A stretch of 12,500 nt of DNA, from NCBI RefSeq assembly GCF_008831285.2, contig NW_022204536.1, forward strand, positions 17,501 through 30,000, written 5' to 3'. The stretch's first letter is position 1. The number at the start of each line of letters is the position of its first letter. This DNA comes from Nymphaea colorata (lineage: Eukaryota > Streptophyta > Magnoliopsida > Nymphaeales > Nymphaeaceae). A program made the position numbers and the translations under genes. The notes beneath the pieces were generated by a model that did no database searches, was not told the DNA's origin, and saw only the letters and a list, made by a program, of their open reading frames with translations. Below, one piece after another: positions 7,501-12,500 of the stretch.

Positions 7501-9395
7501 AAGGTCATGCTGAAGTTCTTCACATCCCACGATATGATGCCAAGCGTGAAAAACCATGGCATCCCGAGAATAAGGTCCACTCCATCTAAAGGAATGACTA
7601 AGAAGTCGATCTTGAACGGTTTTCTCCTGATCACAACTTCTATGCCTTTCCCTTCGTTATGGCACTTTAATCTCATACCCCCTCCCACGATTATAGTTTG
7701 GGGGTGGCTTGATTCAAGGGAGACGTTGCATCTACGTGCCGCTTCCTCTGTTAGGAAGTTTTTAGTCGCTCCGTTATCAAGCAGAATCAGGACCTTATGT
7801 CCGTTTATCCTCCCAAATACCCTGAATGAGTTGGGCTTATTGGGATCTTGCATTGAGTGCAGAGACTCTGCCTCGGTTGGCTTTTCTTCTTTGGCGGGAG
7901 TCTCTTCAATTCGGACTTCTTTCTTTTTCTCGGCTTGTTTAGCTCGCCTCTTGATAACTATTTCCTCATCTGATGAGGACGAGCTGGTCTCATACGGCGT
8001 AGTAGACGAATCGCTACACGAACTAGACTCGTCATCGCTTACCACCTGTACCCTGTAATACGTTGGGCACTGATGGTTCTTGTCCCACTTTCCCTCACAT
8101 CTGTAGCACAGGCCTTTCCGCCTGAACTCTTCAATCTGTTTAGGCGTGAGGTAACGCGTTGGTGGTTTTCGGCCTTGCCCTTGGTTTGGGCCTTGTGGTG
8201 GCCGATAATCACTCCCTCTTCGGATGGGAGTTGGTTCCTTCCCTCTAAATCGAGAACCAGAGGAGTAGGAAGGTCTCCTCCTCTGCTTGTCCATCTTATG
8301 AGCCTTCTTCTCGGCTCTCTTCTCCTCTATTTGCTCCTCGTAGAGACGGGCCATGGCAAAACATTCTTCCAGCCTGTTGAAGCGGTGAATTTTCAATTCT
8401 CTCTTCACTTCGCTTTTAAGGCCGCCTTTGAACGCTCCGATGAGGGCCTTCTCTGGCCACTGGACCATGCTAGCCAACCTCTCAAATTGACGTTGGTAGG
8501 CTGCAACGGTTGAGGATTGGACCAGATTCTTGAGGTCCTCATCATAATCGATGAATGTTGAATCTCCGAACTGTAATTGGAGACTCGCCTTGTACTTCTC
8601 CCAAGTTGGATCTGCCGTTTTGTGATCGAACCACAAATAATGGGTTGTGGCCTCTCCTGTCATGTTCGCAGTGGCAATTTCAATCCACTCGTCTTGGGGT
8701 ACACGATGGCACAAGAAGTACCTCTCGGCCATGAATAGCCACTCCCGTAAGTGCTCCCCATTGAATTTGGGAAACTCATAACGAACGGTGGGAGTTCGCC
8801 TCTCTTCTTGAAGCTGACGTTGCGCTCTTCTAGGACGTAGAGGAGATTCGTCCTGTTCCACTTCTGAATCGTAATAGGTGCGATTCATTCTGCTGCTAGC
8901 GAACCTTTGCACTCTTGGCGTTCTATAATATTCGCTAGTGGGCTCAATGGGCTGTCGCTCTTGCGGGGGACCCATATGTAAAAGTCTGCCCCCTTCCGTA
9001 CTTGTTCCGATGTGCGAGAGATTGTTCGGATCTATCTCAGTATCGGTGGGGTAGGTAGGGGCACCTAACACACCTTTGCCTTTGTTCGGACCCTGAGTGG
9101 TCCTTTCCCCTCCTGGGTTCTGGTTGGTCGCTAACTGCTTCAAAAGACCGCGAATTTCATCCATCTCATTTTGCCGCTCTCGGTTTTGTCTTTCCAATTC
9201 TCGTTTGCGGACTTGATCGGATTTGTTCATATCATTTCTCATTTGCAACAGCTCTTTTTCAATGTTCAAAATTCTGCCCATGGCATAGTTGGGAACTGGT
9301 CCCGCTTGTGTGCTTGGAGCTTCCTCAGGTTGATCGTTGAGGGGCTCCTCAAGGACAGGCTCGTCGGGATTGAACTGCTTCTTTGACTTACCCAT
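4221..9395 (-). CDS. Gag-Pol polyprotein, intact, 1,724 residues
   Basis: One uninterrupted frame encodes all structural and enzymatic proteins for reverse transcription and integration. Order: N-terminal coiled-coil-like segment (~41-88), retrotransposon Gag domain (~205-365), zinc knuckle (430-443), Ser/acidic linker (452-479), aspartic protease (~520-620), reverse transcriptase (~725-915), RNase H (~1015-1135), integrase (~1200-1549) and chromodomain (~1569-1612), then a ~112-residue tail. The ATG at 9393-9395 has A at -3 and G at +4 and is the first sense ATG after the predicted start of transcription. Gag and Pol share one frame with no shift or stop codon between them, so processing must come from the protease. 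The last ~97 codons lie inside the 3' LTR. No disabling mutation is visible. The family assignment is very secure; activity is inferred. Confidence 0.97.
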   Translation of the reverse strand: MGKSKKQFNPDEPVLEEPLNDQPEEAPSTQAGPVPNYAMGRILNIEKELLQMRNDMNKSDQVRKRELERQNRERQNEMDEIRGLLKQLATNQNPGGERTTQGPNKGKGVLGAPTYPTDTEIDPNNLSHIGTSTEGGRLLHMGPPQERQPIEPTSEYYRTPRVQRFASSRMNRTYYDSEVEQDESPLRPRRAQRQLQEERRTPTVRYEFPKFNGEHLREWLFMAERYFLCHRVPQDEWIEIATANMTGEATTHYLWFDHKTADPTWEKYKASLQLQFGDSTFIDYDEDLKNLVQSSTVAAYQRQFERLASMVQWPEKALIGAFKGGLKSEVKRELKIHRFNRLEECFAMARLYEEQIEEKRAEKKAHKMDKQRRRPSYSSGSRFRGKEPTPIRRGSDYRPPQGPNQGQGRKPPTRYLTPKQIEEFRRKGLCYRCEGKWDKNHQCPTYYRVQVVSDDESSSCSDSSTTPYETSSSSSDEEIVIKRRAKQAEKKKEVRIEETPAKEEKPTEAESLHSMQDPNKPNSFRVFGRINGHKVLILLDNGATKNFLTEEAARRCNVSLESSHPQTIIVGGGMRLKCHNEGKGIEVVIRRKPFKIDFLVIPLDGVDLILGMPWFFTLGIISWDVKNFSMTFTPDGDEEPMTLQGLTSTTRPKTALRAIEAEQPACWVMALATDVPEKEEQKEIVPERIQLVLNQYEDVFEEPKGLPPQRSYDHRIIMTHGAEPVNVRPYRYGYNQKAEIERLVKEMLESGIVQPSSSPFSSPVLLVKKKDNTWRFCVDYRALNEATVKDRHPIPVIDELLDELAGATIFSKIDLRAGYHQIRMYKDDVHKTAFRTHDGHYEFLVMPFGLTNAPATFQRCMNDVFRHYLRDFILVFFDDILIYSQSEESHQKHLAIALQVLRDNQLYAKMSKCSFGQPSIGYLGHIVCQQGVRADPEKLEAMQKWPLPKDLKGLRGFLGLTGYYRRFIQGYGLIAQPLTQMLKKGAFQWSDKARAAFEKLKLALMSAPVLTLPDFNQQFTIETDACEVGIGAVLSQGGHPIAYMSKALTSRAKPLSTYEKELLAIVLAVEKWRPYLIGRRFTVKTDQNSLKYMLKQRVSTPTQQRWLAKLLGYDFEIEYKKGPENTAADSLSRLTEQFMTLSVVETDVWDRLAQEQQADQSLRLVRASTEQHPGSIPFYTVRGNLLYRKNRAVVPPESGLKQELLRHFHDTPAAGHEGVSKTLSRIKAQFWWRGMKAEVQRYIRSCLVCQREKYEAIRPPGHLVPLPIPAKPWTDVTMDFIDAMPRSEGKEAVLVVVDRLTKYSHFAPLPRSYQGPMVASVYQEYVGKLHGMPQSVVCDRDSIFLSAFWQEYMKLMGTTLKFSTAHHPQTDGQSEIVNRSLETYLRCFAGERPQTWVKFLPWAEWSYNTSLHSSTGMTPFEGVYGTPPPSIPRYEGGTADDDNVDCELRTREEVLDSLKQNIAKAQNRMRQVYNKGRKDREFEVGDYVWLKRLPLKQRSLMGQPYSKLLPRYYGPFPVLQKVGKAAYRLGLPREAMVHPVFHITRLKPHHGDIPTMIEQIPEQDNLPTPYRILKHRYVQRQGRTRHEVLVEWEGPDRGTSWEEFGSVAHRFPSSSARGQAHSREGESVTDQLVGPDPTRRDQAETSRSRRKASDLWTQALRQHEESPSEAKSALEPVAAGGVGGATRSERVLKPGGTQDVLEPIARLTELDQVNPSVSPNSPNA
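4518..4529 (-). other. Polypurine tract (plus-strand primer)
   Basis: Sense strand AGGGAGGGGGAA, a 12-base pure-purine run, followed by TC and then the LTR start TGTTACGG. It primes plus-strand DNA synthesis after RNase H cleavage. It lies inside the gag-pol frame and encodes residues Arg1623-Glu1626, so it is both primer and codons. The two-base gap to the LTR mirrors the two-base gap at the PBS. Confidence 0.85.
4560..4691 (-). other. Chromodomain (residues ~1569-1612)
   Basis: Sequence of chromodomain type with Val-Glu-Trp1592-Glu-Gly and a second Trp-Glu (Trp1601) before a C-terminal helix ending Arg-Phe-Pro. Chromovirus chromodomains are thought to steer integration to particular chromatin. 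The aromatic-cage residues are only partly recognisable (Tyr1577, Trp1592), so histone-mark preference cannot be predicted. Confidence 0.8.
4749..5798 (-). other. Integrase with DD35E core and GPF motif
   Basis: Inserts the cDNA into the genome. The zinc-binding domain has His1209, His1216, Cys1246 and Cys1249. The catalytic triad is Asp1279, Asp1339 and Glu1375, with exactly 35 residues between the last two. The C-terminal GPY/F module is Tyr-Gly-Pro-Phe (1513-1516) followed by Val-His-Pro-Val-Phe-His (1537-1542). All are intact. Confidence 0.95.
5991..6353 (-). other. RNase H domain (residues ~1015-1135)
   Basis: Degrades RNA in the RNA-DNA hybrid and makes the polypurine primer. Recognised by Glu-Thr-Asp1024-Ala, the Tyr-Glu-Lys-Glu1061-Leu-Leu-Ala motif, Thr-Asp1086-Gln-Asn-Ser-Leu and the terminal Ala-Asp1129-Ser-Leu-Ser-Arg. 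These carry the acidic catalytic set expected for the family. It follows the RT through a typical connection segment. Confidence 0.92.
6651..7223 (-). other. Reverse transcriptase domain (residues ~725-915)
   Basis: Catalytic Asp813 sits in Phe-Ser-Lys-Ile-Asp-Leu-Arg-Ala-Gly-Tyr-His. The Asp878-Asp879 pair sits in Val-Phe-Phe-Asp-Asp-Ile-Leu-Ile-Tyr-Ser. The Val-Asp-Tyr-Arg-Ala-Leu-Asn (778-784) and Met-Pro-Phe-Gly-Leu-Thr-Asn-Ala-Pro (846-854) motifs are present. These make it a complete, Ty3/gypsy-type polymerase. Confidence 0.96.
7536..7838 (-). other. Aspartic protease domain (residues ~520-620)
   Basis: Retropepsin-like domain that would cut the polyprotein. The active-site loop reads Leu-Leu-Asp540-Asn-Gly-Ala-Thr and the C-terminal hydrophobic-Gly motif reads Leu-Ile-Leu-Gly-Met (608-612). 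The catalytic Asp and Gly are kept, but Asn541 replaces the usual Ser or Thr after the Asp. Preceding residues 480-510 are Lys/Glu-rich and probably a flexible linker. Confidence 0.85.
8046..9395 (-). other. Gag region with zinc knuckle (residues 1-450)
   Basis: Structural protein that would form the virus-like particle and bind the RNA. After a charged, coiled-coil-like segment and a disordered linker, the Gag core begins near residue 205 (Pro-Lys-Phe-Asn-Gly-Glu, then Trp219). The nucleic-acid-binding knuckle has Cys430, Cys433, His441 and Cys443, at 8067-8108. Spacing is C-x2-C-x7-H-x-C rather than the retroviral C-x2-C-x4-H-x4-C. As I recall, a large plant Ty3/gypsy group shares this form (Cys-x2-Cys...Lys-Trp...His-x-Cys), so it is probably a lineage trait, not a defect. 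Confidence 0.85.
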
Positions 9396-9469
9396 AATTG
9401 TTTAGGGCGGTTATATGTCAAAGAACTACCGAAGAAAGAAATCCTAGCTAAAATTCCAAAAAACTGACG

Positions 9470-9591
9470 CTGCCACTCTCAAGCGCGAAGTCGCTGTCCG
9501 ACTCCTAAACTGCTGGCTGATCCCTGCCCGAAGACCTGATCTGCCGACTGACTCTGCCCTACTGCCCTACGCTGCCGCTGCCCTAGCTGCC
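9470..9591 (-). repeat. GGCAG short-motif repeats in leader
   Basis: On the sense strand GGCAG occurs eight times in 122 bases. Plus-strand CTGCC starts at 9470, 9524, 9541, 9554, 9562, 9572, 9578 and 9587. Several form GGGCAG, making the sense RNA locally G-rich. Spacing is irregular (5-54 bases), so this is not a regular microsatellite. Confidence 0.6.
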
Positions 9592-9614
9592 GGTAGCGCG
9601 TTTAGAGGCAAGGG

Positions 9615-9632
9615 AGACGGGTTGGCCCGTCT
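9615..9632 (-). other. Leader stem-loop 1
   Basis: Perfect 7-bp inverted repeat AGACGGG/CCCGTCT with a 4-base loop (9622-9625). It abuts the next stem-loop with no spacer. Confidence 0.5.
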
Positions 9633-9664
9633 AGTGCCGCGCTTCGCCTAAGCGCCTCGGCACT
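9633..9664 (-). other. Leader stem-loop 2 (bulged two-part stem)
   Basis: Outer arms 9633-9639 and 9658-9664 (AGTGCCG/CGGCACT) and inner arms 9640-9644 and 9650-9654 (CGCTT/AAGCG) enclose a 5-base loop. One asymmetric 3-base bulge (9655-9657) reads AGG in the sense RNA. All twelve pairs are Watson-Crick. Same architecture as the element at 9702-9729. Confidence 0.55.
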
Positions 9665-9701
9665 CCCACTTCGCCCACGGCCGGGCTTTTAGAAGCCTAA
9701 A

Positions 9702-9729
9702 TCACCGCACCCTCCTGGTGCCTCGGTGA
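9702..9729 (-). other. Leader stem-loop 3 (same architecture as 2)
   Basis: Outer arms 9702-9707 and 9724-9729 (TCACCG/CGGTGA), inner arms 9708-9711 and 9717-9720 (CACC/GGTG), a 5-base loop, and a 3-base bulge (9721-9723) reading AGG in the sense RNA. Stem sequences differ from the 9633-9664 hairpin, while bulge, loop size and pairing are kept. A weaker third candidate at 9734-9755 also contains plus-strand CCTCGG. Confidence 0.55.
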
Positions 9730-9779
9730 CGAACCGGGAGCTCGGCTGCCCTCGGGTGCACGGAATGTACAGCCCCCTA

Positions 9780-9798
9780 CTTGCTAAAAGTGAGCAAG
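9780..9798 (-). other. Leader stem-loop 4
   Basis: Perfect 6-bp arms CTTGCT/AGCAAG (9780-9785, 9793-9798) with a 7-base loop, weaker than the neighbouring structures. Confidence 0.35.
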
Positions 9799-10004
9799 CA
9801 AAGCCTTAAACACGTACGAAGACGGAAGTCGTGGGGACTCCAGAAAACTAAAATCTGCTCTAGATAACCGAAAATAGACTGACTAGATAACCAAAAGAAG
9901 TCCACTGACACTCGGGAAATCCGAAAAGAAGACCGTCTGCACTGCCGTTGATGAAGCTTCCTCGTAGGTCTAAGTGCTCGAACCGACGGTGTTCCTCAAG
10001 ATTC

Positions 10005-10016
10005 GCTCTGATACCA
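10005..10016 (-). other. Primer-binding site for initiator-Met tRNA
   Basis: Sense strand TGGTATCAGAGC, the classic complement of the 3' end of plant initiator methionine tRNA, where minus-strand DNA synthesis starts. It is separated from the LTR terminus (10019) by two bases (AT). It fixes element orientation and the inner edge of the 5' LTR. Confidence 0.96.
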
Positions 10017-11201
10017 ATTGTTAGGACCACACCGGTTGGCCTAAGAAAATCCGACCAATGCGATCCTAAACTTCCCAGGACCTTCTTGAGGCCTATTCTA
10101 AAAACCGAAAAACCTAGGTAATTACACAATGATCTACCCGGCCGGACAGGACCCCGGCGCAAAACCCAATAGGTAGGGAGATACACTTGTAGGTTACCCG
10201 AGTCCCAAATATTCCTAACTAAGTCTGCCTACTACAAAAACACTAACAGGGTCGTGAGGCCTTTACAATTCGCGAGCGATACAAGAGAACACTCAATCTC
10301 ACTCACAAACCACGCAAACCACACTAACGTACAAACCACACCCAACAGAAGTAAATAGGGGGTCTGGCTCCTTGTGGTCGTGTCTCGGGCACAGTGCCCT
10401 CGAGGTACCTCACGGGGGAGCTAGGCCGAAGCCAAGGCTAAAACAGAAATGCTGGAAATAAACTAATATGCTACCTACGACTGAAAGCAAATCCCGCCCG
10501 AAGCTACAAGGGGGATAGGAGACGATACCGGCCAAGGATCGCCCTTGGCGTAGCCGGATAGGTCTCGGGGTGATGACCTGCCCCCGAGCACTGCAGCTCA
10601 CAGAACAGGAAGACCGACTGAGGTGTGCCTCCACGTAGCCTGCTGCTCGGGCTGACCGCTGCCTGAAGACGCTGAAGGTAGGCCGCACGCTGGTGGACGG
10701 GTTGACTGCCGAGGTCTGGTCGCTGCTCGTTTACGGTGGCCGCTGCGCTGTTGCCGCGATGAATTCTGCGGTAGCAGCGCTAACGTCGAGCCAAGACCGC
10801 TGCTGACACTCGCTGGGCCTAGAGGCAGACGCGCGCCGGGAACGAGGACGCTGTCTCGAACTGCTACGGTCGTGCCGTCGAGGATGCCGGGAGCGATCGT
10901 CTGCTGTCTGGTCGAGGGTCGCCGATCAGGACGAGGTCGCCTGGCGTCTGCTGCCGATGTGCTGCTGCTGCACTGAAGAAGACGGAACAGGGCCGGAAGG
11001 GCCGCCTGGACTGCCGAGGGGGGCTGCTGTCACAGCGACAGCGCCTGCCTGCCTAACTCCGGAGTGTGGCTCGGCCACGGGCGCCGGTGGATGCCGACGA
11101 AGAGGCAGGGGCCGTTGTAAGGGCCGGCGAGCCGGCTGAACCTAATCCTAGCTAAGGCTGGGTTGGCTGGTTTCGGTTGGGCTCTACTAGGTGGTAGGTC
11201 T

Positions 11202-11588
11202 AGTCAAGCAGGTTCGGGTCAGGGTAGGCTCAGTCAAACAGGGTTTAGGTTCAGTCACGGGTTGACCTAGCTAATAGGTTGGTTCAGTAAGGGAGGTTAA
11301 GGTCGAGCCTAAGCTCACGGTGCTGGTCAAAGTTGACCAAGTGCGGAAGGTTCAACTAACTAGGTGGTTGACTAAATGGACCGAGTCAATGGGTCCGGGT
11401 CAAGTAGGTCAAGGGTCACTCGAGGTAGGCTCGAGTCGCTAAGGGAGGCTACCAACGAAGTGGGCTTGGTGGACTAGCTGACCTAGTTGACTAAGGCTAA
11501 GGGTCAATGCCGATCTAGGTTGGCTCGGTAGAGGTTTAGCCTAGGTGCGGGTTCGGTGCAGGAGGTTGCCTAGTGGGTTCGGTTGACT
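11202..11588. promoter_or_regulatory. W-box-like cluster, 5' LTR copy
   Basis: Exact counterpart of 1787-2173 at offset 9415, with all twelve TTGACY cores unchanged. In this LTR the cluster lies between the promoter (outside the window) and gag, so it is the copy that could act as a downstream element for element expression. Confidence 0.4.
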
Positions 11589-11619
11589 GGGCTGGTCTTA
11601 CCCAGGGAATGCACCGATG

Positions 11620-12069
11620 CTTGCCACGTGGCAAGACGGACGGACACGACAGAGAGAGCTAGAGAACGCTAGCTCTTAGGAATGGAGCTCGAATTCTCGC
11701 CTAAGGGTTAGGGAGAAATGCGACAAGGAAGGAGAGGAGATTGGGGGCGAAGGGCCAGGTGGCGCTCTCGTGTGAGCTCGGATGAGGCTAAGGCTGAGAT
11801 GGGGACACGTGGACCAGATCTACGGTGGAGGATTACTGCGGATCGGATCAAGAGGGAAAGGAGGAAACGGCTGAGGAAGAATAGGTAAGATGGCGCGAGG
11901 TGGAGGAGTTTCCTAAAACTAAGGAGGAAAGATCCAAGGAAATAGGAAAAGGGGATCTCGCAGGGCCTGGCTGGGGGACAAGTGGCGAGATGCGGGACCA
12001 AGGTGGGTAGCTGGCAGGTGAGGTGGCGAGTGAGGTGGCGGAGGGCTGGCTCGGATTGCGACACGTGTC
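11620..12069. promoter_or_regulatory. Three G-boxes, 5' LTR copies
   Basis: Unchanged copies of the three CACGTG motifs at 11620-11635 (16-bp palindrome), 11806-11811 and 12060-12069 (10-bp palindrome). They lie upstream of gag and downstream of the predicted start of transcription. Confidence 0.35.
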
Positions 12070-12500
12070 AAGATGAACGCGTGAGGATCCTTGCGAGTTA
12101 GGGTTGACGCGGTGGAGATGGCGAGGAGCTGGAAGGGGAGCGGCGGCTGCGAGATTGCTTCCTAATTCGGTGGAGCAGCTGATTGCGAGCTGATCCTGAA
12201 TCGGGACAGATGGCAGCAGCTGGGACAAGGGCACAGATGGGCGGCTGGATGATGGACAGATGTCGAAATTAAAGGCTGAGATGAAACGGAGGTGGACTTG
12301 CCGGAAATGGCAGATGCGACGGAGGAGGAAGCTCCAATTCGCACCGGCGGCCTGAGCTAACGCTCGGAACTTAATTGACCGTAATACCCCTTTCAAAATT
12401 TTAGTTAAAACACTAGGGAAGAAGGGCAATTCGGTCCCTAACGCCGGAATCAATGGCGACCACCGGAATTAGCAGCGATGGCCGGATTCAAACAATTTTC

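Larger units (their letters stand above)
9396..10018 (-). other. Internal 5' leader between PBS and gag
   Basis: About 620 bases of untranslated leader with no sense ATG, where about ten would be expected. It holds the PBS, a direct repeat CTAGATAACC (9860-9869 and 9883-9892), a set of stem-loops (9615-9798) and a GGCAG-repeat stretch (9470-9591). The region would be expected to carry genomic-RNA packaging and dimerisation signals. No gene is seen in it. Confidence 0.75.
605..12500 (-). mobile_element. Ty3/gypsy chromovirus LTR retrotransposon, right end cut
   Basis: Full structural set on the minus strand: two near-identical direct LTRs (605-4515 and 10019 onward), iMet-type primer-binding site, one uninterrupted gag-pol frame, and a polypurine tract beside the 3' LTR. 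The internal region is 4516-10018 (5,503 bp). With the missing end of the 5' LTR the element should be about 13.3 kb. Enzyme order is PR-RT-RNaseH-IN, which is Ty3/gypsy order, and a C-terminal chromodomain marks it as a chromovirus. LTRs near 3.9 kb are unusually long. I do not assign a named clade (Tekay, CRM, Reina, Galadriel): the zinc-knuckle spacing and the LTR length point in different directions, and a reverse-transcriptase phylogeny is needed. The frame has no stop or frameshift and the LTRs scarcely differ, so the copy is young and possibly autonomous. Confidence 0.96.
10019..12500 (-). repeat. 5' LTR, partial (2,482 bp visible)
   Basis: Direct repeat of 605-3084 at an offset of 9414-9416. 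It starts with TGTTAGGACC immediately after the PBS spacer and runs off the window. Line-by-line comparison shows only two single-base indels against the other LTR (extra A at 10026, extra T at 12293) and no substitution that I could find. The part holding U3, the promoter and the copy of the gag-pol tail lies beyond the window; by extrapolation it should end near 13931. The visible part is all predicted R/U5 and has no sense ATG. Confidence 0.96.

Noticed and set aside
8067-8108. Zinc knuckle with displaced His as a defect
   Set aside because: All four ligands are present and, from recall, the Cys-x2-Cys-x7-His-x-Cys form is typical of a plant Ty3/gypsy group, so it is not treated as damage.
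7134-8513. Plus-strand ORFs opposite gag-pol, including 206 codons at 7438-8058
   Set aside because: Shadows of the gag-pol coding strand, with no domain of their own.
9860-10186. 108-codon minus frame spanning the LTR end, PBS and leader
   Set aside because: It starts at GTG, crosses functional non-coding sites and has no similarity. No ATG exists in the leader, so it is not considered an upstream ORF.

Overview
The window is plant nuclear DNA occupied almost entirely by one large, recently inserted Ty3/gypsy LTR retrotransposon of chromovirus type, lying on the minus strand. The plant assignment rests on an initiator-Met tRNA primer-binding site, a single Gag-Pol frame of plant Ty3/gypsy type ending in a chromodomain, and plant-style promoter motifs. 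No bacterial gene, tRNA, rRNA or CRISPR array was seen.

Layout, left to right on the plus strand: 1-599 is flanking DNA with a diverged ~190-220 bp tandem repeat, and 600-604 is the presumed target-site copy. 605-4515 is the complete 3' LTR (3,911 bp). 4221-9395 (minus) is an uninterrupted 1,724-residue Gag-Pol frame whose last ~97 codons lie inside the 3' LTR. 4518-4529 is the polypurine tract. 9396-10018 is the 5' leader, ending at the PBS (10005-10016). 10019-12500 is the visible part of the 5' LTR, which should continue about 1.4 kb past the window. If so, the whole element is about 13.3 kb, more than half of it LTR.

The parts form a coherent replication system. The LTR carries a TATA box (3907-3914) with an as-1-like motif pair upstream. 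Transcription would run leftwards through ~3.3 kb of R/U5 and ~0.6 kb of leader to the gag AUG. Gag, protease, reverse transcriptase, RNase H, integrase with DD35E spacing and a chromodomain are all present with key residues. The visible LTR overlap (~2.48 kb) differs by two single-base indels and no substitution that I could find, so the insertion is young and may be active.

The most striking observation is that the sense strand has no ATG at all from 3892 down to 605, nor from 12500 down to the gag start at 9395. ATGs are abundant on the opposite strand and normal on both sides of the desert. The desert begins at the predicted transcription start and ends at the gag AUG. This looks like selection for a ~3.9 kb AUG-free leader. 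Other notable structure: two hairpins of the same architecture in the leader, a hairpin cluster in U3, and dense W-box and G-box motifs inside the transcribed part of the LTR.
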